NCBI RefSeq assembly: GCF_030563405.1
Contig: NZ_CP130749.1
Coordinates: 434,001 to 498,000 of the forward strand
Origin: Vibrio sp. SNU_ST1
GTDB taxonomy: Bacteria > Pseudomonadota > Gammaproteobacteria > Enterobacterales > Vibrionaceae
DNA length: 64,000 nucleotides
Reading direction: 5' to 3'
The notes under the pieces were generated by a model. The model did no database searches. It worked only from the letters and a program-made list of their open reading frames with translations, and was not told the origin of the DNA. A program made the position numbers and the translations under genes. Positions 53,856 through 62,084 of the stretch are shown one piece after another (positions within the stretch are counted from its first letter, which is position 1; each line of letters opens with the position of its first letter).

Positions 53856-54120
53856 AGGGCGTGTTGATTTTTCGAGCTGATTTTTGCAGCGAGTTGCTGG
53901 GTATTTATACAAGGCAGAGGCTTTGATGTGTAGCTAGCCTACATGAGAAGCCGTTAACGTAGTAGAAATGACCAGCAAACGCTGCCCGAAGGGTTCGGCT
54001 AAAAGCGTTTTACTCTTTGTTGAGGGAAATTTACTTAGAATGACTAGGCTACTTCCCCTCGCCGCGATTAAAACGCTTTTATCTCGAACAAAACTTAACC
54101 ACGAAAGGTCGACACGCCCT
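53856..54120. mobile_element. 265-bp MITE-like element
   Basis: The left end AGGGCGTGTTGATTTTTCG and the right end, read on the minus strand AGGGCGTGTCGACCTTTCG, form a terminal inverted repeat with three mismatches in 19. Inside, AAAAGCGTTTTA (54001-54012) is mirrored exactly by TAAAACGCTTTT (54069-54080). No open frame. A target duplication is not evident. Elements with the AGGGCGTGTCGA end are familiar from vibrio genomes; that statement is from memory. Confidence 0.75.
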
Positions 54121-54304
54121 AGTATGGTATTGGTTTAATATGTGGCAAAATTTGCGATACATCATGACTTGTTGCTTGTTTTCTATAAATTATTAGAACT
54201 ATATTCAGGCTCACAAAATTGATAGTAGAATGCACATCTGGCCTTTGAGGCAACGAGAAAATAAATACAAGCACAGCTCAACCGCGCGAATAATAGGACA
54301 TAAA

Positions 54305-54979
54305 ATGAAGTACGATTGGATATTCTTTGATGCAGATGAAACCTTGTTCCACTTTGATGCTTTTCAAGGAATGAAGCTGATGTTCTCCCGTTTTGGCGTG
54401 GACTTTAGCGAACAGGATTATTCAGTTTATCAAGAGGTTAATTTGCCGTTATGGGTCGATTACCAAGATGGCCGTATTACGGCGGCACAACTGAAGCACG
54501 CGCGTTTTGAAAGCTGGGCAACAAAGTTAGAGACAACAACGGCAGCACTAAACAGTGCGTTTTTAGCCGCAATGGCAGACATTTGTTCTCTGCTTCCTGG
54601 TGCAAAAGAGTTGATGGAGTCGTTAAAAGGCAAAGTGAACATGGGCATCATCACCAATGGTTTCACAGAGCTGCAGTCAATCCGTTTGGAACGAACAGGA
54701 ATGACAGACTACTTTGACCATGTGATCATTTCTGAGGAAGTCGGTGTCGCTAAACCAGACGCGGAAATTTTTGAGCATGCGCACAAGCTGATTGGATTGC
54801 CATCAAAGCAAAGAGTATTGATGGTCGGGGATAACCCACACTCTGATATTTTAGGTGGCTTGGATTTTGGTATTGAGACCTGTTGGTTGAACAGCCAAGA
54901 GAAAGCAACGCCAGCAGGAATTAACCCTCATTATCAGGTTAAATCTCTGGCTGACCTGCAAGCCCTTTTGTTGGCATAA
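54305..54979 (+). CDS. yjjG: Pyrimidine 5'-nucleotidase YjjG (HAD family)
   Basis: A 224-residue HAD phosphatase equal in length to E. coli YjjG (225). Motif I is FFDADETLF with the nucleophile aspartate, motif II ITNGF, motif III the lysine in VGVAKPDAEIF, and motif IV GDNPHSDILGG. ATG 54305 is chosen, with AGGA 6 bp upstream; an in-frame ATG at 54230 lacks a ribosome site. It dephosphorylates UMP, dTMP and modified nucleotides, helping to remove mutagenic ones. Three exact TAATTGC repeats begin at its stop codon. Confidence 0.88.
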   Translation: MKYDWIFFDADETLFHFDAFQGMKLMFSRFGVDFSEQDYSVYQEVNLPLWVDYQDGRITAAQLKHARFESWATKLETTTAALNSAFLAAMADICSLLPGAKELMESLKGKVNMGIITNGFTELQSIRLERTGMTDYFDHVIISEEVGVAKPDAEIFEHAHKLIGLPSKQRVLMVGDNPHSDILGGLDFGIETCWLNSQEKATPAGINPHYQVKSLADLQALLLA

Positions 54980-54997
54980 TTGCTAATTGCTAATTGC
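54977..54997 (+). repeat. Three 7-bp repeats beginning at the yjjG stop codon
   Basis: TAATTGC occurs three times without gaps at 54977, 54984 and 54991; the TAA of the first unit is the stop codon of yjjG. Confidence 0.85.
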
Positions 54998-55152
54998 TTT
55001 TAGATTTTTGAGTGAATGATTGATAGCCGAGTACAGTTATGTGCTCGGCTACTTATTTTTACTTACTGCAACTTATCGATAGTGGTGCTGAAGCCTATCT
55101 TTGCTTTAAGCTCACTTTGATTACCCAATTACAATAAAAAGAAGGAAGAGGC

Positions 55153-56082
55153 GTGCTGAAATCTCATCGCCATAGCTGCTACGGTATTGCTGCCATTTTA
55201 CTTTGGAGCTGCTTAATTGCATTGTCTCGTAGTGTTTCAGAACAACTGGGCCCAATTGGTGGCGCAGCCAGTCTTTATACGGTGAGCTCACTGCTGTTGG
55301 TCTGTGTTATGGGGTTACCTAAGCTGTCGCGCTTCTCTAAATCGTATTTGATGATCGGTGGTGCCTTATTCGTTTGCTACGAAATCTTCTTGGCTCTGGC
55401 TTTAGGAATGGCAAACAGCCGACATCAAGCCTTAGAGATGGCGGTTATCAACTACCTTTGGCCTGCACTGACGGTATTGTTTGCAGTATTACTCAGCGAT
55501 AAAAAGATAAATTGGCTGGTGTACCCAAGTATCTTTTTGGCGTTTTTTGGTGTCGCTTGGAGTATCAGTGGCGACCAAGGCCTCTCTGTCGAACAGATTG
55601 CGGCAAATATCGCGACTAACCCTAAAACCTATTCGATGGCGTTTTTCGGTGCGATTATTTGGGCTGTTTACTGCAACTATACCCAGCGTGTCGCTAAAGG
55701 GCAGAATGCGATTGTGCTTTTCTTTATCGCTACTGCGGTCACTCTGTGGATCAAATACGCATTGAGTGATGAAACCAGCATGGTGATGACAACGAGTGCG
55801 GCGGTTGATTTAGCACTAGCTGGCGCTTGTATGGGGGCTGGCTATGCACTTTGGAACACGGCGATTCTAGGTGGCAACATGGTCTTTCTTGCTACCATGT
55901 CGTACTTCACTCCAATCTTTGCAACTGTGCTCTCTTCTCTGATTTTAGGGCTAACTCTTACTATTACGTTTTGGCAGGGCGTATGTATGGTGACGATTGG
56001 GTCACTCGCATGCTGGTGGGTAACCAGAGACAAAAAGCCGACGATTAAGGTGTCGGCTTCTAAAAACGTGTTAGTTAAATAA
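55153..56082 (+). CDS. yddG: Aromatic amino acid exporter YddG (DMT family)
   Basis: A 309-residue inner-membrane exporter with ten helices, patterned like E. coli YddG: YGIAAILLWSCLIALSRSVS at the start, ALEMAVINYLWPALTVLFAV, and GYALWNTAILGGNMVFLATM. It exports aromatic amino acids and related compounds. The start is GTG 55153, with GAAGGAAGAGG just upstream and no better ATG. Confidence 0.87.
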   Translation: MLKSHRHSCYGIAAILLWSCLIALSRSVSEQLGPIGGAASLYTVSSLLLVCVMGLPKLSRFSKSYLMIGGALFVCYEIFLALALGMANSRHQALEMAVINYLWPALTVLFAVLLSDKKINWLVYPSIFLAFFGVAWSISGDQGLSVEQIAANIATNPKTYSMAFFGAIIWAVYCNYTQRVAKGQNAIVLFFIATAVTLWIKYALSDETSMVMTTSAAVDLALAGACMGAGYALWNTAILGGNMVFLATMSYFTPIFATVLSSLILGLTLTITFWQGVCMVTIGSLACWWVTRDKKPTIKVSASKNVLVK

Positions 56083-56103
56083 TTCAAAGTTACTAGCCTC
56101 TCA

Positions 56104-56133
56104 GAAGACTAAACTTGATAGTTAGGTTTAGCC
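56104..56133. terminator. Bidirectional terminator-like dyad between yddG and the GGDEF gene
   Basis: GAAG-A-CTAAAC is mirrored by GGTTTAG-C-CTTC with one internal mismatch. It overlaps the last codon and stop of the minus-strand gene (stop at 56128). Confidence 0.5.
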
Positions 56134-58239
56134 TTCAATCAATATTCCATTTCTTCCTTGGTCTTTTACTTTGTAGAGTGTTTTATCTGTTTTTTGGATC
56201 AGCTCTTCATTGGTTAGATTTAAAATATCAAAGTGTGTGAATATCGCTCCACCAACCGAAAGAGTTAAGCGATCACTGCATTTAGACTTCTTGTGGCTGA
56301 TATTTAAATCATGCACACCGGATAAGAGCTGAGAAGTTTTTGCTAGCAACGCGTTTTTTGTTTCACCGGTACATAAAACTAAAAACTCATCACCGCCAAA
56401 TCGGAATACCTTAAAAGATTCTGCTGAAAAATGATGTTTAAGCTGTTTTGATATGGTAACCAAAACCTCATCCCCTTTCACATGACCGTAGCAATCATTG
56501 AATTGTTTATAGTAGTCAATATCAATTAATAGTAACGCGTAGGGTTGTTCTATTTCTACAGTATCACGCCACTGTGTGATGGATTCTGCCAAGGTTAAAC
56601 GGTTAAATAATTGACTGAGCGGATCTAAATTCATCAGTGTTTTGAGCGTCATTTTTTGTTCTTCAAGTTGTTTCTTTTGCTGCTTATTTTGAAGATCAAT
56701 GGATAAATAAGAACCCAAATGTTTCATTAAAGATAAGTGATGTTCTTGGTATGCGTTGGGCTCAATGGATTGGACGGTAAGAACACCAAGGCGCTTACCC
56801 TCAAGAATGAGCGGCAGCATGATAACAGACGAGTAGTCTTCTTTAGTTACACCTGTTAAAGCGTGTTCACCGAGTGGTTTATTTAATAGTTTGTTCAGTG
56901 CTGCTTTTGTAAATGCACCATGACAGAAAGGTATTCTGTTATTAATGCAATATGCACTTAATGTCGCTTGTTTTGTACAGTCGACAGTGAAAGGTTCGAG
57001 TGTAACACCAAGGTCTAAATAAATTTCATAGGTCAGTTGTTGTGTGTCTTCGTTATACAAAGCTAGCCCAAGAGACTCAACTGGCATCACCTTTTTCAGA
57101 TCTTCGTGAAGGCGTTGCATCATATCGGTGAGGTTTGAATGTGAACTTAAATACTCACCAAATGAAGTAATTAAATCTAAATCTGTTGTGAAAGAGTGTG
57201 CTTTCTCTAATGCGGGGCGTTCTGAGTACAGTTGATACAATTGAAAAACGGCTTCGTTATTACTCTCGGAAAGGTTCTGGAATGCTATTGACTGAAGTTC
57301 AAAGGCCTTCTCAACTATCTTAGATTGTTGGGCTTCCGTTGCTTCTTGGCGACTAAAATTAAATAGTGATGAGGCGAGTTTTTGCAGTGATGTAGCGCTG
57401 CCATATTTGTTTCCTAAAGATATAGCACGGCTTAAATATGGCTCAAGGATATCGTTTCTTTCATGCTCTATTGCACATGAACAGTAATTTTTTAAAGTTT
57501 CGATTAAGTAAAAATTGTCGCCCAGTAATTCACAGATTTCAATTGCAGTCTTAAAAGAAGAGAGTGCTTCATCAATCTGGTTGATAGATTGAAGGTGTTC
57601 TGCATAGCAACTGTGGTAAAAGTAAGTACCAATAAGACTAGGGTGTTTATTGAGTAGTTCTCGACATAAAGTGAATTTTCTTTCGGCCTCGGCTTTATTA
57701 CCTAGCGTTGAATCAATGATAGCAAGATTACTTAATATTGATCTCGATGAAGCTTGAAGAGAATTTTTTTCTATTTCCCATGCGAGCTTGCAATAGTACT
57801 GAGCTTTTGAATAATCTTGGGTTTCTAAAAAAATGTAACCTAAATTATTATATATTCGAGTTAGGAGGCGTTCATTGTTAACGGCTTTTGATGCACTTGC
57901 TTTAGTGAGAGAAATAATGGCTTTTGAATAATAGCCTAATCGTATGAGAGCAACGCCAATAGAGTATTCTATGCAGAATTTAATGTCGTGAATATTGGAT
58001 ATTTCACTTCGATGTAGTGCTTCAGTTAGATGTTCAAAGGCTTGATGTACTTGCCCCAATTTTAATAACCGTGATCCTGTACAAAAATAATCAACGGCGC
58101 TTGGGATTGGTAGGTCATTTTCAGAGGCAAACTCTCTTATTTTAGCCTCAATCGTAAGAATACTTGCTTCATTAGGAGCTTCAACTATGTCGTTCATTTT
58201 TTCACTTAAAAAATAATTAAAGTGCTTAGAAGGGGTCAT
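56128..58239 (-). CDS. TPR-GAF-GGDEF diguanylate cyclase
   Basis: A soluble protein of about 703 residues. Residues about 30-320 are helical TPR-like repeats (LEQVHQAFEHLTEAL-type units; RIYNNLGYIFLETQDYSKAQ). A GAF-like domain follows (about 365-520), then a GGDEF domain with an intact RFGGDEF active site (about 625). No RxxD inhibitory site is seen five residues before it, so product inhibition may be absent. It should make cyclic-di-GMP. The start is uncertain: a TTG at 58290 opens the frame, ATG 58239 is the first ATG, and ATG 58197 is also possible; none has a strong ribosome site. Confidence 0.8.
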   Translation of the reverse strand: MTPSKHFNYFLSEKMNDIVEAPNEASILTIEAKIREFASENDLPIPSAVDYFCTGSRLLKLGQVHQAFEHLTEALHRSEISNIHDIKFCIEYSIGVALIRLGYYSKAIISLTKASASKAVNNERLLTRIYNNLGYIFLETQDYSKAQYYCKLAWEIEKNSLQASSRSILSNLAIIDSTLGNKAEAERKFTLCRELLNKHPSLIGTYFYHSCYAEHLQSINQIDEALSSFKTAIEICELLGDNFYLIETLKNYCSCAIEHERNDILEPYLSRAISLGNKYGSATSLQKLASSLFNFSRQEATEAQQSKIVEKAFELQSIAFQNLSESNNEAVFQLYQLYSERPALEKAHSFTTDLDLITSFGEYLSSHSNLTDMMQRLHEDLKKVMPVESLGLALYNEDTQQLTYEIYLDLGVTLEPFTVDCTKQATLSAYCINNRIPFCHGAFTKAALNKLLNKPLGEHALTGVTKEDYSSVIMLPLILEGKRLGVLTVQSIEPNAYQEHHLSLMKHLGSYLSIDLQNKQQKKQLEEQKMTLKTLMNLDPLSQLFNRLTLAESITQWRDTVEIEQPYALLLIDIDYYKQFNDCYGHVKGDEVLVTISKQLKHHFSAESFKVFRFGGDEFLVLCTGETKNALLAKTSQLLSGVHDLNISHKKSKCSDRLTLSVGGAIFTHFDILNLTNEELIQKTDKTLYKVKDQGRNGILIEG

Positions 58240-58350
58240 GTCACGATCACTAAAATAAGATAATCTCGTATTGTACGAAGGGGCGAACAAATTTGAAAGT
58301 AAAACTTATAATATAAAAGTGATGTATAAAGGTTACTAGGGACCAGATCA

Positions 58351-59247
58351 TTAAGCCGTAATATTTAAATTCAATTGAAGCTCATAAGGCATTTTAGATA
58401 AGCGTCGCTTTAATTGATGGCGTGTTCGTTCAATATCATCAACCGTAATCGCATCTTGGTCGTTAGTATGAATATCAACATTGATTCTTAGCTCCGGGCC
58501 AACCTTAGTCACACCCATTAGTTCCAAATCTTGATCCGCATCTTTGTCTACCGCGACAACATTCTTATCTACCGCGTCACAAATGTCTTTGGTTGCCGAC
58601 ATCATCAGCAGTTCGCGCATTGCTTCACGTAACATGTCAAGCGGCACTTTGATGAAGTAGAAAGACATCAGCAACATCATCATTGGGTCGGCATATACCG
58701 CGTATTCAGCAAATGGAGAGTAAGCCACCAACCAAGCAACAACGAAACCTGCCGTAACTGCCACACTCAAAAGCGTATCCATCTGCCACTGTTTAGACTC
58801 AGCTTGAATCAAACCTGAAGAAATACGTTTGCTCTTGTTGGCGATGTACCACCAAGCGTAACCACAACCTAATACGTTGAAAATACCAAACAGAGTTGCG
58901 ATAGAGGCATCGACTTCACGACCGCCTGTCATCAGAGCACCAATCGCGGAGTAAAGCGAATAACCGACCACAAGCAGAATCACAATTGCTTTAATCGCGA
59001 TTACGATTGGCTCAATGATTGCTCGACCGAATGGGAACTCCCTGTCTGATGGTCGATTAATGTATTTCGAAGCAGCTAGTGACAATAAAGTTAACAGTAA
59101 GCTGATCAGAGAATAGACACCGTCAAATACTATGACTAGAGAGCCAACGAGAAGACCCAACACCAATCCGCCAATTGCGAAGCCTGATGCTAAAAGGGCT
59201 GAGAACAATAGTACTCGGTTTTCGTTTTGGCTTTTCCTGTCACACAT
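58351..59247 (-). CDS. Cation diffusion facilitator-family transporter, noncanonical metal site
   Basis: A 298-residue CDF protein with six helices and a short C-terminal cytoplasmic domain (VTKVGPELRINVDIHTNDQD). By alignment with FieF, the helix-2 metal pair (D45, D49) reads D and S in FDGVYSLISLL. The helix-5 HxxxD reads QxxxD in KQWQMDTLLS. Two of four transport-site ligands are therefore lost, so the substrate may not be zinc. Normally these proteins export divalent metals for protons. Confidence 0.78.
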   Translation of the reverse strand: MCDRKSQNENRVLLFSALLASGFAIGGLVLGLLVGSLVIVFDGVYSLISLLLTLLSLAASKYINRPSDREFPFGRAIIEPIVIAIKAIVILLVVGYSLYSAIGALMTGGREVDASIATLFGIFNVLGCGYAWWYIANKSKRISSGLIQAESKQWQMDTLLSVAVTAGFVVAWLVAYSPFAEYAVYADPMMMLLMSFYFIKVPLDMLREAMRELLMMSATKDICDAVDKNVVAVDKDADQDLELMGVTKVGPELRINVDIHTNDQDAITVDDIERTRHQLKRRLSKMPYELQLNLNITA

Positions 59248-59602
59248 AATATTTTCCAGATGTTTTTGATAACTTCATTGTTCTAATATTGAGCTAGCTT
59301 TACAAACTTTATCTGATGACGTTTATATGTCGGCAACCCGTTTTATATTAAAGTTATTACTATTCAATTGCTTAATGATAGAATCTGGTGTCAGTAAAGT
59401 TGACGATGACTGTTTTTTAGGAAATGTGAAACTGACGTTAAATGGTTTATGATTAGTAAAATACATAGGTTGTGAAGGTCTCATAGGCTCGCTGTGTAAA
59501 GGGTCAGGCTGTTAAGGTTGCAGAAATCGCACTGAAACCTTATACCTTAAACTTGGGTTTGAACCTTGAGCGTAAAGCTGAGTTGAACTTGAAAAGGAGT
59601 GG
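59248..59602. other. Intergenic stretch without a gene
   Basis: About 355 bp between divergent genes. I found no small gene, RNA or repeat I can support. Confidence 0.5.
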
Positions 59603-59959
59603 ATGAAGATGAAATTTGATGATCTCAATGATAGCGAATTATGGGCGATTGCTAACCCGATAATGGACAACTTGATGGACGGCTCAACCAAGGTTGACCA
59701 TGCTCAGCACTGCCGAGACTTTACGCAGCGCATGAAGGATATTGTGACGCCTGAATATTTGGCAAAGGTGTGTCATCACTATCAACACAGCAACGGCTTT
59801 TTTGCTGAACGTGAACCCGTTGCGCTATTCAGACGCTCCGATTCCATCGCCTTTGTTTGGAAACAAGCGTATACCATTGCGAAAGGCGAGTTTGTGGCAG
59901 AAATGGTGCTGGTTGAAGAAGACGGACGTTATTTAGTGGATCACGTGATGGTCTTCTAA
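59603..59959 (+). CDS. Hypothetical protein, 118 residues
   Basis: A small soluble protein with balanced composition, no signal peptide and no membrane helix. It begins MKMKFDDLNDSELWAIANPI and ends GRYLVDHVMVF. AAGGAG lies 3 bp before the first ATG and 9 bp before the second (59609), so the second may be the true start. The alternating beta pattern in the second half (SIAFVWKQAYTIAKGEFVAE, MVLVEEDGRYLV) hints at an NTF2-like fold, which is speculative. Confidence 0.65.
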   Translation: MKMKFDDLNDSELWAIANPIMDNLMDGSTKVDHAQHCRDFTQRMKDIVTPEYLAKVCHHYQHSNGFFAEREPVALFRRSDSIAFVWKQAYTIAKGEFVAEMVLVEEDGRYLVDHVMVF

Positions 59960-60019
59960 AGGAGAGTTTTCTATTTGTTAGATGATTTTAAGTATCGAGA
60001 TAGAACATTATCTGACACT

Positions 60020-60898
60020 TTAAAAATCAAACAAGTAATCGCTGATCTGATCCGCTAACCAATTCATACCTGGGTGTTCTGCCATACCTGCCGCGGTAAA
60101 CATACAGTAGTCTTCTTGAGTCAAGCCATAAGTGTGTTTGATCACCGCCAGTTCCTGTTCGCGCAATAAATGGCGTATCAATGGCTCTGGCATTACGCCC
60201 CATGCATCTTCTCGTAGAATCGTATCCAACATAAAGTCGAAGCTAGAGAAGCCGATGTATCGGCGAGAGAAGGGCTCAAGCTCAGGGTTATCTTTTTCAT
60301 TAAGATAAACCATCGTCGCTTGCATCGAATTTCTTAGTACTTCATCCGACACTCTTCGCATCGCACTTAAATCATGTCCTTTCTTACATACCGACATCAT
60401 TCGGATCTTGCCGAGTGGGTTGTAGATAATTCTTGGGTCGTCTACACGCTCGTAATCAACACCAAACGCAAAATCAACTTGCTGAGTTTCGACAAGATTA
60501 GCCAAGTCGCCGCTAGAAGCGAGAACGAAGTTGAAAGAAGTGGAAGGGTATTTGTTGTTCAGGGCGTGCGATAAACTTTGCCACATTTCGTCGGGTAGGG
60601 AGTCATCGCGTGCGATCCAAATCTCTGCGTTGAATTCACCTGAAACATGTAAGCAGGTTTGCTTAATGCGTGCTGCCGTTACCAACATACCTTCGCAATC
60701 TTTGTAGATAGCTTTGCCTGCTTCAGAAAGCTCTACGTGGTTGCCGCTGCGAACAAACAGTTCGACATCTAACTCTTTTTCCAAGGCTTTGATCGACATG
60801 CTCAGTTTGGTTCGGTTGCATTCTAGCTGTCGCGCAGCTTCAGAGACGGATCCTAAATCAGCAACAGAACAAAAGGCTTGGACTTGAGAAAGGTTCAT
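60020..60898 (-). CDS. LysR-family regulator
   Basis: A 292-residue LysR-type regulator with N-terminal helix-turn-helix (VADLGSVSEAARQLECNRTK, about residues 12-31) and a C-terminal effector domain containing IWIARDDSLPDEMW. It is divergent from a methyltransferase gene 162 bp away, so it may regulate that gene. Confidence 0.83.
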   Translation of the reverse strand: MNLSQVQAFCSVADLGSVSEAARQLECNRTKLSMSIKALEKELDVELFVRSGNHVELSEAGKAIYKDCEGMLVTAARIKQTCLHVSGEFNAEIWIARDDSLPDEMWQSLSHALNNKYPSTSFNFVLASSGDLANLVETQQVDFAFGVDYERVDDPRIIYNPLGKIRMMSVCKKGHDLSAMRRVSDEVLRNSMQATMVYLNEKDNPELEPFSRRYIGFSSFDFMLDTILREDAWGVMPEPLIRHLLREQELAVIKHTYGLTQEDYCMFTAAGMAEHPGMNWLADQISDYLFDF

Positions 60899-61059
60899 TT
60901 CATTTCCATATTGAGCGGGTGGCGGTGCATATTATCTGAATATTGTGCTGACTATCTTAGAAATAGTCCATCTTTGCATGATAACTCTATGACGAATTGA
61001 CTAATTTGGTTTATTCTGGGGGTGTTCCGAACCTACAAGAAGTAAAGATGGAGGCCATG

Positions 61060-61659
61060 ATGGCGAAACAATGGGACGAGTACGCACCTGATTGGGATAA
61101 CGATCCCGCTACTGCTGTATTCGCACAGTCCGCATTTGACCAGTTAACACAGCTCGTTGATTTGAACGGAACCCGTGTCCTTGATTTTGGTTGTGGTACA
61201 GGATTACTCAGCCAGAAAATATCTCCTTTTGCAAAAGAGATCATCGCTCTCGATATCTCAGAAGGGATGATTGAAGAGTTAGATAAAAAAGAGCTGTCTA
61301 ATGTAGAGCCTGTCGTTGATATCTTATCTCGCGGACTTGCAGCCCAACACCCAGCATTCAGAAATCAGTTTGACTTAGTGGTAGCCTCTTCGGTATGTGG
61401 CTTTATTCCGAACCTACAAGACACGGTCAGCCTTATTTATACTCTGTTAGAAAACGATGGGGTTTTTGTGCACTGGGATTGGTACTTAGAAAACGACAGC
61501 GAAGATTTTGGGGTCAGCGAACAGCGCTCCCAGAATGTATTGAGCGCAGCAGGTTTTTCGATTGTTGAAGTCTCAACACCGTTTTCAATCGACACCCCAC
61601 AAGGTACTTTGAAGGTACTGATGGGTGTAGGCCGTAAACAAGTGGTTCCTCATCTATAG
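61060..61659 (+). CDS. Class I SAM-dependent methyltransferase
   Basis: A 199-residue methyltransferase with motif I VLDFGCGTGLLS (about residues 43-54) and motif II IIALDISEGMI. ATG 61060 is chosen because GGAGG lies 5 bp upstream; frames from 60997 or 61048 lack or overlap the site. Substrate is unknown. Its stop codon lies in the first of three 15-bp tandem units. Confidence 0.82.
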   Translation: MAKQWDEYAPDWDNDPATAVFAQSAFDQLTQLVDLNGTRVLDFGCGTGLLSQKISPFAKEIIALDISEGMIEELDKKELSNVEPVVDILSRGLAAQHPAFRNQFDLVVASSVCGFIPNLQDTVSLIYTLLENDGVFVHWDWYLENDSEDFGVSEQRSQNVLSAAGFSIVEVSTPFSIDTPQGTLKVLMGVGRKQVVPHL

Positions 61660-61698
61660 TTCACTTGTCTGTAGTTGACGTATCTGCAGTTGACGTAT
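61654..61698 (+). repeat. Three 15-bp tandem repeats over the methyltransferase stop codon
   Basis: CTATAGTTCACTTGT (61654), CTGTAGTTGACGTAT (61669) and CTGCAGTTGACGTAT (61684), gap-free. The first contains the last leucine codon and the TAG stop; the second has a second in-frame TAG; in the third it has become CAG. Confidence 0.8.
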
Positions 61699-61738
61699 AG
61701 ATAACTGATCAGATAACCGCACTCACGCTTAATTGACT

Positions 61739-61780
61739 AAACCCACATCAACGATCTTTGGATCCGTTATGTGGGTTTTC
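61739..61780 (+). terminator. Intrinsic terminator after the methyltransferase
   Basis: AAACCCACAT (61739-61748) pairs perfectly with ATGTGGGTTT (61769-61778); the 20-base interior folds further. TTC follows. Confidence 0.75.
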
Positions 61781-62084
61781 TATTTATACGCACTTGCGTT
61801 TTAAACTAAACGGTTCAATCAAGGGGTCTAATCTTTTCTGCTTACTCTTTCCCTTCCCACCATAAATTTTGCTCTACCGTTCATTTATCGCTTTCCCAAC
61901 GACAATCATCGATAAACAACCATCGTTAATTTGCAAATAGCCAATTTACAAGCTGTCTATTCACAAATTACCAAGTTACAAATGGTGTTTTCTATTTTGG
62001 AAATGTAGCATTGCATACATTTCATTAGTGGAAATGTAAGTGTGAGATATAAAATAAGCCCATAAGAATATTAAGGGTTTAATC
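61781..62084. promoter_or_regulatory. yjjI leader with repeated GAAATGTA half-sites
   Basis: GAAATGTA at 62000-62007 faces its complement TACATTTC at 62016-62023 across 8 bases. A further GGAAATGTA at 62030-62038 repeats the first in direct orientation, 31 bp away. They lie 47-85 bp before yjjI. No FNR site of the TTGAT-N4-ATCAA type was found. Confidence 0.5.
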
